From contig NC_056527.1 in the NCBI RefSeq assembly GCF_019175285.1, positions 107,049,746 to 107,113,745 of the forward strand: DNA of 64,000 nucleotides. Direction: 5' to 3'. The stretch is from Sceloporus undulatus (lineage: Eukaryota > Chordata > Lepidosauria > Squamata > Phrynosomatidae). Of this stretch, positions 49,925 to 59,300 are shown in pieces; within the stretch, counting starts at the first letter, position 1, and every line of letters begins with the position of its first letter. The translations under genes and the position numbers were made by a program. The notes beneath the pieces are model-generated. The model did not search any database, was not told the origin of the DNA, and worked only from the letters and a program-made list of their open reading frames with translations.

Positions 49925-50045
49925 CCAAACAGTGATACCTTTATCGGCCACCCAAAACGCACAATATGCATGTTGCAGGCTTTCAAAGCTCTGCTGGCTT
50001 CTTCATCAGGCAAGGTGTTAAAAAGCATACAGGAGGGGAAAAAAT
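49925..50045 (-). mobile_element. Penelope-like element terminal fragment (third family)
   Basis: The + strand text has CCTTTATCGGCCACCC, AAAACGCACAATATGCATG, then the ribozyme-like core. Classification rests on that core. Confidence 0.4.
49972..50014 (-). ncRNA. Hammerhead-ribozyme-like core, third repeat family
   Basis: On the - strand: CTGATGA (50009-50003), an extra A, helix II GAAGC/GCTTT with loop CAGCAGA, GAAA (49984-49981), then GCCT. Helix I is four perfect pairs, TTGC (50013-50010) with GCAA (49976-49973). The layout matches the families at 7951 and 16479 although the sequences do not. Confidence 0.45.
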
Positions 50046-50253
50046 GAAGATGTTAGTCATAGGCCTGTATTTTGCTGCTCGGAGGTGTATTTCTTGCAGG
50101 CTGGCACCTTTACCTTCTGGCCCTGCTGGGAGAGTCTCAAAGTCCAGGAAATTTAACATCTATTTGCAGCACAAAAAAGATACTTCCTTTGCGATCCAAT
50201 AGGCCAAACCACTAGGGTTAATAATAATGGGTGCTAGAAGGTGTAATCCAATA

Positions 50254-50514
50254 CATTGGGCCCTTGGCATCCACTGAGACTTGGTTCCAGGACCTCCCGT
50301 GGATAACAACATCCATGGATGCTCAAATCCCATTAAATACAATGGCATAGCAAAATTGTGTCTCTTATATAAAATGGCAAGATCAAGGTTTACTATTTGC
50401 AATTTATATATTTTATATATTTATATATTTTAAAAATATTTGCAAGCCATGGATGCTTGAATCTGTGGATTTAGCCGTGGATAAAAAAAATCTGTGTATA
50501 CAGAGGGCTGACTG
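50254..50514. mobile_element. Tigger/pogo-like MITE with TA flanks
   Basis: Ends CATTGGGCCCTTGGCATCC and TATACAGAGGGCTGACTG next to TA. Shares long stretches with 27438-27674 (CATTAAATACAAT; AGCCATGGATGCTTGAATC). Confidence 0.7.
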
Positions 50515-50617
50515 TATTTTTGCAAAACTAATGTTTCTTCACTCTGCTTTATATGCTTGTCTCAAATTGCCTCAGTAGGAGCTTCCTAGTCTGATGCCCC
50601 CCCCAGATATGTTGGGC

Positions 50618-51345
50618 TGCAGCTCTCCGGATAGGCTTGCCATAACCCGGCTGCAACCAGGTACTTCCCAATTTTGGGGGCCCGGGACCCCTCCCGGCAC
50701 GGGTGCAGTCCCAAAACCGGGAGCCCCCCGGTTGCAGCCTGGGTTGCTGCGCCCCTGGCAGGCCTCGCTGCCCTCCTCTTCCATCTCGGGGAGGCGGGGA
50801 GGAAGAAGAGGGCAGCGAGGCCTGCCTGGGGCGCAGGAGGCGAAGCTGGAGGCGGTGCCTCCCCGCGCGCCCGCGCCACCCTCCTCCTCCGCCCCCTCTC
50901 CCCCAGGCCGTGCGGAGGAGGCGAAGGTGGAAGGAGGCAGCACCTCCTCCGTGTGGGGAGGGGGAGAGGAGGTGGGGGAAGGTGGCGCGGGCGCGCGGGG
51001 AGGCGGGGGATTCCCTCGGAATTCCCCCCCCCACGAGGCCCTGGCTGGTGCTCCGCGATCGCAGAGTCCTCCAGGCTTGGCTGGGGCTTGGAGGACGCTT
51101 CCTGCCAAGCCCTAGCTAGGCCCTGGCTGGGACTCCGCGATCGCGGAGTCCTCCAAGGCCTCGCTGGGGCTTGGGTGATGCTGTCTCCCAGACCCCAGCG
51201 AGGCCTTGGACAAGGTTTAAAAATGTAGGACTTTTTTTTTTAAATTTCCTGGCCAGGAAACACACGGAAAAAAGTCCTACATTTTAAAACTATGTCCTAC
51301 ATTTTTCCCGTTTTGGAGGTCCCCAGGGATGGCAACCCTATCTCC
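50618..51345. mobile_element. GC-rich repeat with inverted blocks
   Basis: GCTTGCCATAACCCGGC on the left and AGGGATGGCAACCCTA on the right are roughly inverted. Inner pairs include GGAGGCGGTGCCTCC, GGCAGCACCTCCTCC and CTCCGCGATCGCAGAGTCC. It is open on several frames and both strands from base composition only. Confidence 0.5.
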
Positions 51346-51424
51346 GGACCTTCTGGTTTGCCTAGCTAGGGGACCCTGAAAGTGTAGTCAAAGAGATTGA
51401 GATACCATCAAGTTGGGAAAGATT

Positions 51425-51540
51425 GCTCTGGCCCTCTAGACTTCATTTCCCAGAAATCCCAGCCAGCAAGGCCAATGGCCAGAAATTCTGTGAGTTGAAG
51501 TCCCAGACATCTGGAGGGCCAAACTTTAAGAACCCACTGC
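51425..51540. mobile_element. Short palindromic MITE (CAGTGGTTCCC family)
   Basis: GCTCTGGCCCTCTAGACTTC to CTGGAGGGCCAAACTTTAAG; the left end is shortened. Confidence 0.6.
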
Positions 51541-51804
51541 TGTAAAGTGTGTCTAAATGTAGCCTCTCATCATTTGTGAAACTCTCATTTCTGCCACTCT
51601 ACAGCTCTTCAGAAATTTAAAGGAAGTGCAGCTACACTGTATTTAACTACAGAGCATGGTACAAAAGCCTGATTCATGTTACCCATGTGGCATGATTGCT
51701 AGTTCCTTGTAGGCGGATCCAGCCCTACACTATAGTATTCAGACAAGAGTCATGGATCATGCATTAAATCCTCACATCAGGAGTGCTCCCAATCCCTGAA
51801 GAAC

Positions 51805-51892
51805 TTGTGTGCCTTCACAAGTTGTTTCCAACTTATGACAGCCCTAAGGCAAACCTGTCATGCGGTTTTCTTGGCAAGATTTCTTGTGGGAA
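51805..51892 (-). mobile_element. tRNA-derived SINE tail, reverse
   Basis: GTGTGCCTTCACAAGTTGTT, then TCATGCGGTTTTCTTGGCAA. Only the tail portion remains. Confidence 0.65.
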
Positions 51893-52001
51893 AGCCTTGC
51901 ACAGTCCAGTCTCATGGGACTCCAACATTCCCAAAGCTTCTTTGGGAATCATTTATGAGAAAACCTGCTAACATGTGAATCAGACTTTAGTCATTTCTCA
52001 T

Positions 52002-52195
52002 TAGCTGCATCCACACTGCAGAAATAATCCGTTTTGACACCTCTTTAACTGTCATGGCTCAGTGCTAAGGAATTCTGGCAATGGTAGTTTGTTGTGGCAC
52101 CAGAGTACCATTCCCAGAATTCCATAGCATTGCGCCATGGCAGTTAAAGGGGGGGGGTCAAACTGGGTTATTTCTGCAGTGTGGATGAAACCATA
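52002..52195. mobile_element. Palindromic MITE, GCTGCATCC family
   Basis: GCTGCATCCACACTGCAGAA to TTCTGCAGTGTGGATGAAAC; clean arms but part of the centre is missing. Confidence 0.8.
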
Positions 52196-52744
52196 GTCTA
52201 CTTAAATGTCCACTTCCCACCTTCTAAAAGCTGAGGCTTCCATGGAATATACTACGTTTCCAGCATTTCAAGATGCTACAACTTCTAGTAGTGAGGTTTT
52301 TTTAAAAGGAGAAAAAAAGAACAAATCACTTTGATCTTTGCAGCTTTTTGAAGAAAGGTTTTACAGCCAGGTTTCCAAAGAGAGCCCCCTTATTTGCATT
52401 TTAAACAAATGTTATTCTGAAAACTTTGCAAGGTTTCGGTTATATTTATTTCGGCATTTTCTTCTTCTATGGTGGCTGTTTCAAAGCCAGAAGAAAAATG
52501 CCATTATAACCATGCTGACGGTTTCAAGTTTACATTGCATTTTTCTTCTGTTATCCCAACCAATAAAAGCCAAGGCAAGGAAGTGACACAGCAGTGTTTT
52601 GTGGACTTTGTATATGATTGTACTTCGATATATGGCCAAATACCCTGGATATTTTACAGCAACTATTTGAGCAACTATTTTACATGCTGGATATTTTACA
52701 GGAACAAGTGGCTCAGAAAGAAACTCATAATATTCTTCATTTAC

Positions 52745-53040
52745 TTACTTTATTTATATGCCACCTTTCTCCCAGGACAGGACCCAAGGCGACTTCCAGT
52801 GCAACAAATTAAAAATGTTTACAATTTGTTTTACACTTTTTAAAGGGAGAGGGCCTTCTTGGTAGCTGCTCCCAGACTTGGGAACTCCATCCCCAGAGAA
52901 ACGATGGCCCTGTCCTTGCTGTCCTTCTGGTGGCAACTTGAGAATATTTGTGTGCGGCCAGGCCTTTACAAACGGCTGAGGCTGGGCTCTTAATGCTGGA
53001 TTTGAAAGTTTTAAAGGGTCTGTATATAGGTTTATATGGA
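52745..53040 (+). mobile_element. L2-type LINE 3' fragments
   Basis: TTTATTTATATGCCACCTTT is the common L2 tail, here ahead of a segment encoding AFLVAAPRLGNSIPRETMAL (52852-52911), an L2 RT C-terminal pattern. Confidence 0.6.
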
Positions 53041-53041
53041 C

Positions 53042-53210
53042 CATGGTTCAGTTCCTAGCTTGGCCGTGAAATCCACTGGGTGTCACATGCCCTCAGTCTC
53101 AGGGGAAGGCAATGGCAAACCTCTGAACAAATCTTGCCAAGAAAACCCCACGATAGGTTTGACTTAGGGTTGCTGTAAGTCAGAAACAACTCGAAGGCAC
53201 ACAACAACAT
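53042..53210 (+). mobile_element. tRNA-derived SINE lacking the head start
   Basis: Begins at the B-box region (GGTTCAGTTCC) and keeps the entire tail ending ACACAACAACA, followed directly by a Penelope-like palindrome. Confidence 0.75.
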
Positions 53211-53211
53211 A

Positions 53212-53432
53212 GTTTTTTGTGGGTTTTTCGGTCTATGTGTCCATGTTCTAGAAGGGTTTTTTCCTGACGTTTTGCCTGCATCTGTGGCTGGCATCTTCAG
53301 AGATGCCATTTGAAGATGCCAGTCACAGAGGCGGGCGAAACGCCAGGAATAAACTCTTCTAGAACATGGACACATAGCCCAAAAAACCCACAAAAAACTA
53401 TGGATGCCAACCATGAAAGCCTTCAACTTCAC
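53212..53432. mobile_element. Penelope-like terminal repeats, head-to-head palindrome (second family)
   Basis: Left arm 53212-53300 and right arm 53309-53432 are inverted copies meeting near 53304. Each arm contains the CTGAAGATGCCAGCC-type core and the TTCTAGAACATGG/ACACATAGCCC blocks. The right arm ends ATGAAAGCCTTCAACTTCAC. Directly abuts a SINE tail on the left. Confidence 0.55.
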
Positions 53433-53699
53433 AATATAGTTTTATTTTTATTGTTTTAATGTGTTTTTAGTATTCTTAACTGTTTTACTGTGTACAGCCT
53501 TTGCCTTTTAAATTGCATTTTATTCTTTTAATGACTGGACTCTTTTAATATTATACTATAATCCCTCCCCTAGACTAGTACAGTTAAAAGCATACAAAAG
53601 TGATACATTAAAATAGAATTTAAATTTTACAATATTAAAATAGATGACTTGTTAAAAAAATAAAATACAGTTTAATAAGATAAAAGTGTTTAAAACACT

Positions 53700-53921
53700 T
53701 TAAAACAATACTGCAGCAGGAGGAGAAATATATATATATATATATCTTTCCTTAATCATTTAATTAGATTGGAGTAAAAAGATCAAAATTAAATTATCCA
53801 AAGGGAGGGATTTTAAAACAATACAAGGGGAGGAGAAATACATACACAAACACATATAAAGCAAATAAACATCTTAATATATATATAAAAACAGGAGCAA
53901 AATATATATTGTCCTGTTCCT

Positions 53922-53957
<36 letters not shown>

Positions 53958-54071
53958 TTTATTTGATATATATACACTCTCCTGCTCCATATTAAGAACT
54001 TTATTTGCTTAATACTGTGTGTGTATATACATATATATATACATTCTCTTGCTGTTTTATATATAAATTTG

Positions 54072-54102
<31 letters not shown>

Positions 54103-54263
54103 TCTCCTGCTTGTTTTTTATATATATTAAGAACTTTATTTGATATATATATATATATATATATATGTTTATATTTTCCTGCTCCTTTTTATATATATAA
54201 TTTTATTTGCTTAATATATAATTCACTTGCTCCTATTTTTATATATAAAGAACTTTATTTGTG

Positions 54264-54303
<40 letters not shown>

Positions 54304-54480
54304 CTGCTCGTTTTATATATAAAGAACTTTATTTGCTATCTATCTATCTATATCTATCTATCTATCTATCTATCGTGTATTCTTGCTCCTATATAACTTT
54401 ATTTGCTTTATGTGTGTATTCTCCTTCTCCTATTTGTTTATATATATATATCTTAATAGCTTTATTTGCTTAATCCTTAA
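53700..54480. repeat. AT-rich compound tandem array with mixed microsatellites
   Basis: About nine copies of a 60-70 bp unit (TTCTCCTGCTCC, then TTTTATATATAAAGAAC, TTTATTTGCTTAA) alternate with TA, CT, TATC and TG runs. At 53700-53900 a unit appears in reverse orientation. A diverged direct repeat of about 60 bp (near 53750-53815 and 54470-54530) brackets the array. Confidence 0.85.
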
Positions 54481-54590
54481 TTAGGTTGGGGGCAAAAAGG
54501 CCAAAGTGAAACGATCCCAAGGGAAGGCCACAGAACCATTGCCTGGGATGTGAAAAGTGCATGTCCCACACGCCCAGCCAGCTCCCAAGA

Positions 54591-54614
54591 GTCACATGAC
54601 CCGTAGTCATGTGA
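54591..54614. promoter_or_regulatory. Twin M-box/E-box inverted pair
   Basis: GTCACATGAC (54591-54600) and TCATGTGA (54607-54614) are inverted copies separated by a few bases. TCATGTGA/TCACATGA is the M-box type of site bound by MiT/TFE factors (MITF, TFEB, TFE3). Position is about 100 bp upstream of the CCAAT cluster of the presumed JIP-like promoter. Confidence 0.45.
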
Positions 54615-54659
54615 TCACTGATGATGGCAGAAAGTTAATACTAAGCTCCTTCGACACCC

Positions 54660-54950
54660 TCCTCCTTTCTCTCCAGCCCGGCGGAAGACTCTAGCACGCC
54701 ATTGGCCACCGGAGTGGCACCTCGGCATCCGATTGGCCGCCCTTGGCTCATTCCTCGTTAGCTATTGGTTGGCTGAGGGGTTCTGTCCCGCCTCCCTTTG
54801 GTCTTGGAAAGTGAGCCGAAGTTGGGAGCGGAGTCTTGTCCGCCGGCGGAAGTTGGGGAAGGGACCTGGGTCAAAGGGGGCATTTTTGTCCTCCGGGCGG
54901 GTCACTGAGGCCGCTCCTGGGGTTCCAGGGAGAGAGGGTCCTAGTGGTTA
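54660..54950 (+). promoter_or_regulatory. CpG-rich promoter with three inverted CCAAT boxes, presumed for the JIP3/4-like gene
   Basis: ATTGG cores at 54701, 54732 and 54774 lie in NF-Y type contexts (CCATTGGCC, CGATTGGCC, CTATTGGTT), spaced 31 and 42 bp. GGCGGAAG elements, GC-rich boxes and no TATA follow. The sequence is non-repetitive amid repeats. The first ATG of the JIP-like gene is about 1.1 kb downstream on the same strand, so this is its likeliest promoter; the transcription start itself cannot be read. Confidence 0.55.
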
Positions 54951-54974
54951 GAGCAGGAAAAATTATATTGGTTA

Positions 54975-54984
54975 TATATATTGG

Positions 54985-55045
<61 letters not shown>
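54975..55045. repeat. (TA)n(TG)n microsatellite
   Basis: A long TA run changes into a TG run. It is followed by a short segment resembling the flank before it. Confidence 0.9.
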
Positions 55046-55046
<1 letters not shown>

Positions 55047-55169
55047 TTCTGGGGGAGTGGAGCCTAGTCGTTAGGTAGAGGGTCGCCTGGGCCCTTGGAT
55101 GCGGAGTGGAGGGCGCCAGAGGCCGAGGACTGGCTTTCTTCGTGGGGGAGAACTAGAGCTCCCAAGGCA

Positions 55170-55880
55170 GGGCAGTGATACTCATCCTGAGGGGAAGGCT
55201 GCAATTCAACAGGGGAAGGTCTTGAGGGGCAGGCAGCAATTTAACAAGGGAAGAATCAAGGGGGAAGGCGGCAATTCAACAGGTGAAGAGATCTTGAGGG
55301 GAAGGCAGCAATTTGACAGGTGAAACTTCTCGAGTGAAAGGCTGTAATTCAACAGGTGATATCTTGAAGGGAAAGCTGCAATTCAACAGGTGAAGAGGTC
55401 TTGAGGGAAAGGCAGCAATTCAACAGGTGAAGAACTTCAGTGGAAGGCAGCAATTCAACAGTGATGGAATCTTGAAGGGGAGGCAGCAATTCAACGGGAA
55501 GATCTTGAAGGAAAGGCAGCAATTCATCAGGGAGGCTCTTGAGGGGAAGGCAGCAATTGGAGAGGTGAAGCCTCTTGAGGGGAATTGCAATTCAACAGGT
55601 GAAGAATCTTGAGCGGAAGACTGCAAATCCAGAGGGGAAGAGGTCTTGAGGGGAACTGCTATTCAACGGGAAGAATCTTGAGAGGAAGGTGGCCATTCAG
55701 CAGGTGAAGATCTTGAGGGGAAGGCAGCAATTCAACAGGTGAAGCTTGAAGGGAATTGCTGTTCAACAGGGAAAGCTCTTGACGGGAAGGCTGCAATTCA
55801 ACAGTGGGACCTCAAGGAGGAAAGCAGCAATTCAACAGGAGAAGCTCTTGAGGGGAAGGTGGCAATTCCACAGGTGAAGC
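55170..55880 (+). repeat. Minisatellite of about 20 diverged ~35-bp units
   Basis: Units read GCAATTCAACAGGTGAAG followed by a variable ATCTTGAGGGGAAGG. I counted 20 units with period about 33-39 bp. Unit lengths vary, so the array is not an open coding repeat. About nine units carry CAGGTG. The array is purine-rich on the + strand and lies between the presumed promoter and the start codon of the JIP-like gene. Confidence 0.9.
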
Positions 55881-55927
55881 TCTGCCGCCTTCTTGAAGTG
55901 GTTACAGACCTTGGCAACCTGAGCAGA

Positions 55928-55956
<29 letters not shown>
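55928..55956. repeat. (TA)n microsatellite
   Basis: A TA run about 80 bases before the JIP-like start codon. The flank TTGCTCTAACCACTAGG is the inverse of CCTAGTGGTTAGAGCAG near 54938, so the two TA runs and the minisatellite sit inside a short inverted repeat. Confidence 0.85.
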
Positions 55957-55958
<2 letters not shown>

Positions 55959-56034
55959 CTCTAACCACTAGGAAGGGCTCTTTTTCCCTGAGACCCACGG
56001 AGGCTGGAGGGTGTAGTGGTGAGAGCTATTCGCC

Positions 56035-56334
56035 ATGGAAGACCCTGAGGAGACGTTTGGCGGTGATGGGGACCCCAACCCGGCCCCCTACGAGGAGCTG
56101 GTCTCTGCCATGGCTGGTGGGCTCTATGGGGAGCTGGAGCGGCTGGTCGGGGCCCATGGGACAGGGGCAGTGTCAGGGCTCTTGCCTCAACTGGTCTCGG
56201 TCCTGGAGTCACTGCAAGGGGCCTGCGGACAAGTCCGAGAGCGGGACCAGGCGCTGGAGCGGTTGCGGGATGACCGGCTCCGACTCCTGGAGCAGTACGA
56301 ACGGGAACGGTCCGGGCGCAAGCGGGCCGAAGAG
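56035..56334 (+). CDS. JIP3/4-like exon 1 (RH1 domain)
   Basis: It has 100 codons from ATG to a GAG|GTAGGT donor, phase 0. The RH1 helices are visible. The first 17 residues are acidic and Pro/Gly-rich. GC content is high compared with the surrounding repeats, as expected for a first exon. Confidence 0.9.
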
Positions 56335-59300
56335 GTAGGTATTGAACACCAACAGTCAGGTTTCTCCTTGGGAAAGGCTGTGTCCACACGGCAGAAATAA
56401 TCCGGTTTGGCAGCGCTTTAACTGCCACAGTTCAGTACTATGGAATCCTGGGATCTGTAGTTTCTTGTGGCACCAGAGCTCTCTGACAGAGGAGGCTAGC
56501 TGTCTCGCAAAACTACACATCCCAGGTTTCCTTAGCACTGAGCCATGGCAAGTCAAAGCAGTGTCAAGCTGCATTATCTCTGCAGTGCAGATCCAACTGA
56601 AGTAAGGTTTCCTGCATGCCTATAGGCTGCATCCACACTGGAGAGATAATCCAGTTTGACACCACTTTAGCTGCTATGGTCTCCTGCGATTTGTGGAATT
56701 CAAAGAAATAGCCGTGATGGTCTGGAAAATCAGTATCTTGCATCACCTTTGAGACTGACTGAAAGGTAGAAGTTGGTAGTTTCCAGCTGCTACCAACTTC
56801 TTTCTTTCAATTAGTCTGAAAGGTGATACAGGATCCCTTTACATACTGAGATTTATACAGTAGTTTGTTGTGACAGGAGAACTCTCTGACAGAGAAGGCT
56901 AAATATCTTGTTGTTATATGCCTTCAAGTCATTTCTGATTTATAGCCATCCTAAGATGAAACTATCATGGTTTTTTGGGGAAGATTTGCTCACTGCCATC
57001 CCTTGAGGCTGAGAGAGTGTGACTTGCCCAAGGTAACCCAGTGGGTTTCACAGCCGAGCTGGAAATTGAATCTTAGTCTTCACAGTTGTAGTCCAGCACT
57101 CGCACCCTTACACCATCTTGGCTTTTTCTAGATTTCTCACAAAACTACAAATCTCAGAATCCCATAGCATCGAGCCATGGCACTTAAGCAGTGTCAAAGT
57201 GGATTATTTCTGCAGTGGGAATGCAGGTGCGTTACTTAGTTGGATCTGCGCTGCAGAAATAATGTGGTTTGACACTGTTTTAACATCTATGGCTCTGTGC
57301 TATGGGATTTGGAGTTCTGTGAAGTATTTAACCCACCTTTGTCAGAGGTCCTATGATTCCATAGCACTGAGCCATGGCAGGTAAAGTGGTGTCAAACTGC
57401 ATTATTTTTGGAGTATAGATTCAACCCTACAAAGACATACTGGTTGATCAACTTCCCGCCGGCATGGTCACTATTCAGGTCCTTTCTCTTCTTCTGCCTG
57501 TGAGCAACTGGTCTTTTTCTTTGTCAGAGCTGATAGTTGCCCAAGTTGGCACTTTGTAGCCAGAGACAAGGGCATGGGTTTTCTTTGCCCTCGGAACCAC
57601 AATGCCATCCATGGTCTTTTTTCCAGGAAAGGTTCCTCTTATTATGTAGAGCAGTGCTTCTCTGGACCTTTGGTCTTTAAGACAGTTTGGATTTTATTTC
57701 TCAGAATCCTTGGCCCTGGGCCATGCTGACTGAAGCTTCCAGGAGTGTAAGTCCAAGGCTGCGTTTGCACTGTGGAAATAAAGTTTGACACCCCTTTAAC
57801 CTCCATGGCTACCACCGCGTAGAAGCATGGGATTTGTAGTTCATTGTGGCACCAGAGCTCGCTGACAGAGAAAGGAAAATACCTCGCAAAAGTATAGCTC
57901 TCATAGCATTGAGCTGTGGCAGTTAAAGCAGTATCAAACTGTATTAGTCATATAGTGCAGATTGGGTCTGAAACATCCAGAGATGTGGTTCTCAAACTGT
58001 AATCCTCCAGATGTTTGGAACCTGAACGCCAGAATTGCTGACCAAAGGCCTTGCTGTCTAGGAATTATGGGACTTCAAGTGAACAAAAGAGAAGAAAGGA
58101 AAAAATGTTATCAGGGAAAAAATGAAGCATCTTGGTAAGCAGAAATAAAGGTTCCAGGCAAATGTTGCAAATTAATTTTAAGCCCCCTCCCCCCCTTTTT
58201 TATTCTAGATTGCAGGTGCGAATCACAGATGAGCTTAGACTCCAGTTATTTATTATTATTAACCTTTATTTATAAAGCGCTGTAAATTTACACAGCGCTG
58301 TACATACATTCTTTTTAATTGGACGGTTCCCTGCCCTCAGGCTTACAATCTAAAAAGGCTCGACACAGAAGGAGAAGGGAGTGGTGGTGGGGAAGGGGCC
58401 TGTCTAGTAAGATAATACATATAAAGCAATACAGGAAATGATTGAATAAAACAGACAACAAAAGAACATCAAATAGCAAGTGAGAATTATGCAATGCCTG
58501 GGAACGCTTCTCTGAACAGGATGGTCTTCAGCTCCGTTTTGAAGCTGGTTAAAGAAGTTCCCATTAGTAGTAGTTAGTGGTGAGGTATGATAGGAGTTCC
58601 AGTTGGCAGCATTTAGACAGCCATAAATTCTCCCACTTTGGCATGAATTCTCCACCAAAGACTCAGGAGTGAAGTTAGCCTAAGAAACTAGGAAGGAACA
58701 GTTGATCTTACAATGTACAGAGATATGAATAACGTGGTCCCCCACAGATTTCTTTTTGGAATTGGTGCATTTTATCCATTCTTGGGTCCAAAACGCATTG
58801 CAGAAATAATCCCATTTGAAAATGGTTTAACTGCCCTGGGTCAATGCTAGGGAATTCTGGGAACTATGGTTGTGTGAGACATTTAGCCTTCTCTGTCAAA
58901 GAGTTCTGGTGCAACAATAAACTACTTTTCCCAGGATTCCCTAGCACTGAGCCAGGGCAGTTAAAGCAGTCTCAAACTGGATTATTTCTGCAGTGTATTT
59001 TGGGCCATAATTGATCTGGAGTTTGGGATTTGGTGACCAAGCTTGCCGTTGATACCAGATTATTTAGTGTGATGCCAAACTCTTTAAAGTGATGAAAACA
59101 AAAGGAAATTTATCTAAAAGAATCTCTCTGATATGGGAGAATGGGCATTAAAGCACCTATAAAGTGATCTAAATGCAATAATAACAATAAAAATCTGGCT
59201 TCACATAGAAGTGATGGGGATCTTAGTTGATGGTGACTGAATAGGAAAGTGATCTTGGTGTGATGGACAACTCCTTGAAAAATGTGATCCTAGCATATGT

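Larger units (their letters stand above)
47866..54540. other. Interval between TMEM238 and the JIP-like gene
   Basis: Mostly mobile elements. 52200-52740 and 49400-49920 hold no recognisable gene or repeat. In human the next genes here would be RPL28 and UBE2S; neither was seen. Confidence 0.5.

Noticed and set aside
50549-51228. Several overlapping open frames of 130-180 codons on both strands
   Set aside because: Low-complexity GC-rich repeat with inverted blocks; no domain, and frames exist because stops are rare in GC-rich DNA.
55739-56338. A 199-codon + strand frame crossing the minisatellite into the JIP-like exon 1
   Set aside because: It reads exon 1 in the wrong frame and encodes (IY)n from a TA run; the RH1 frame starting at 56035 is the real one.
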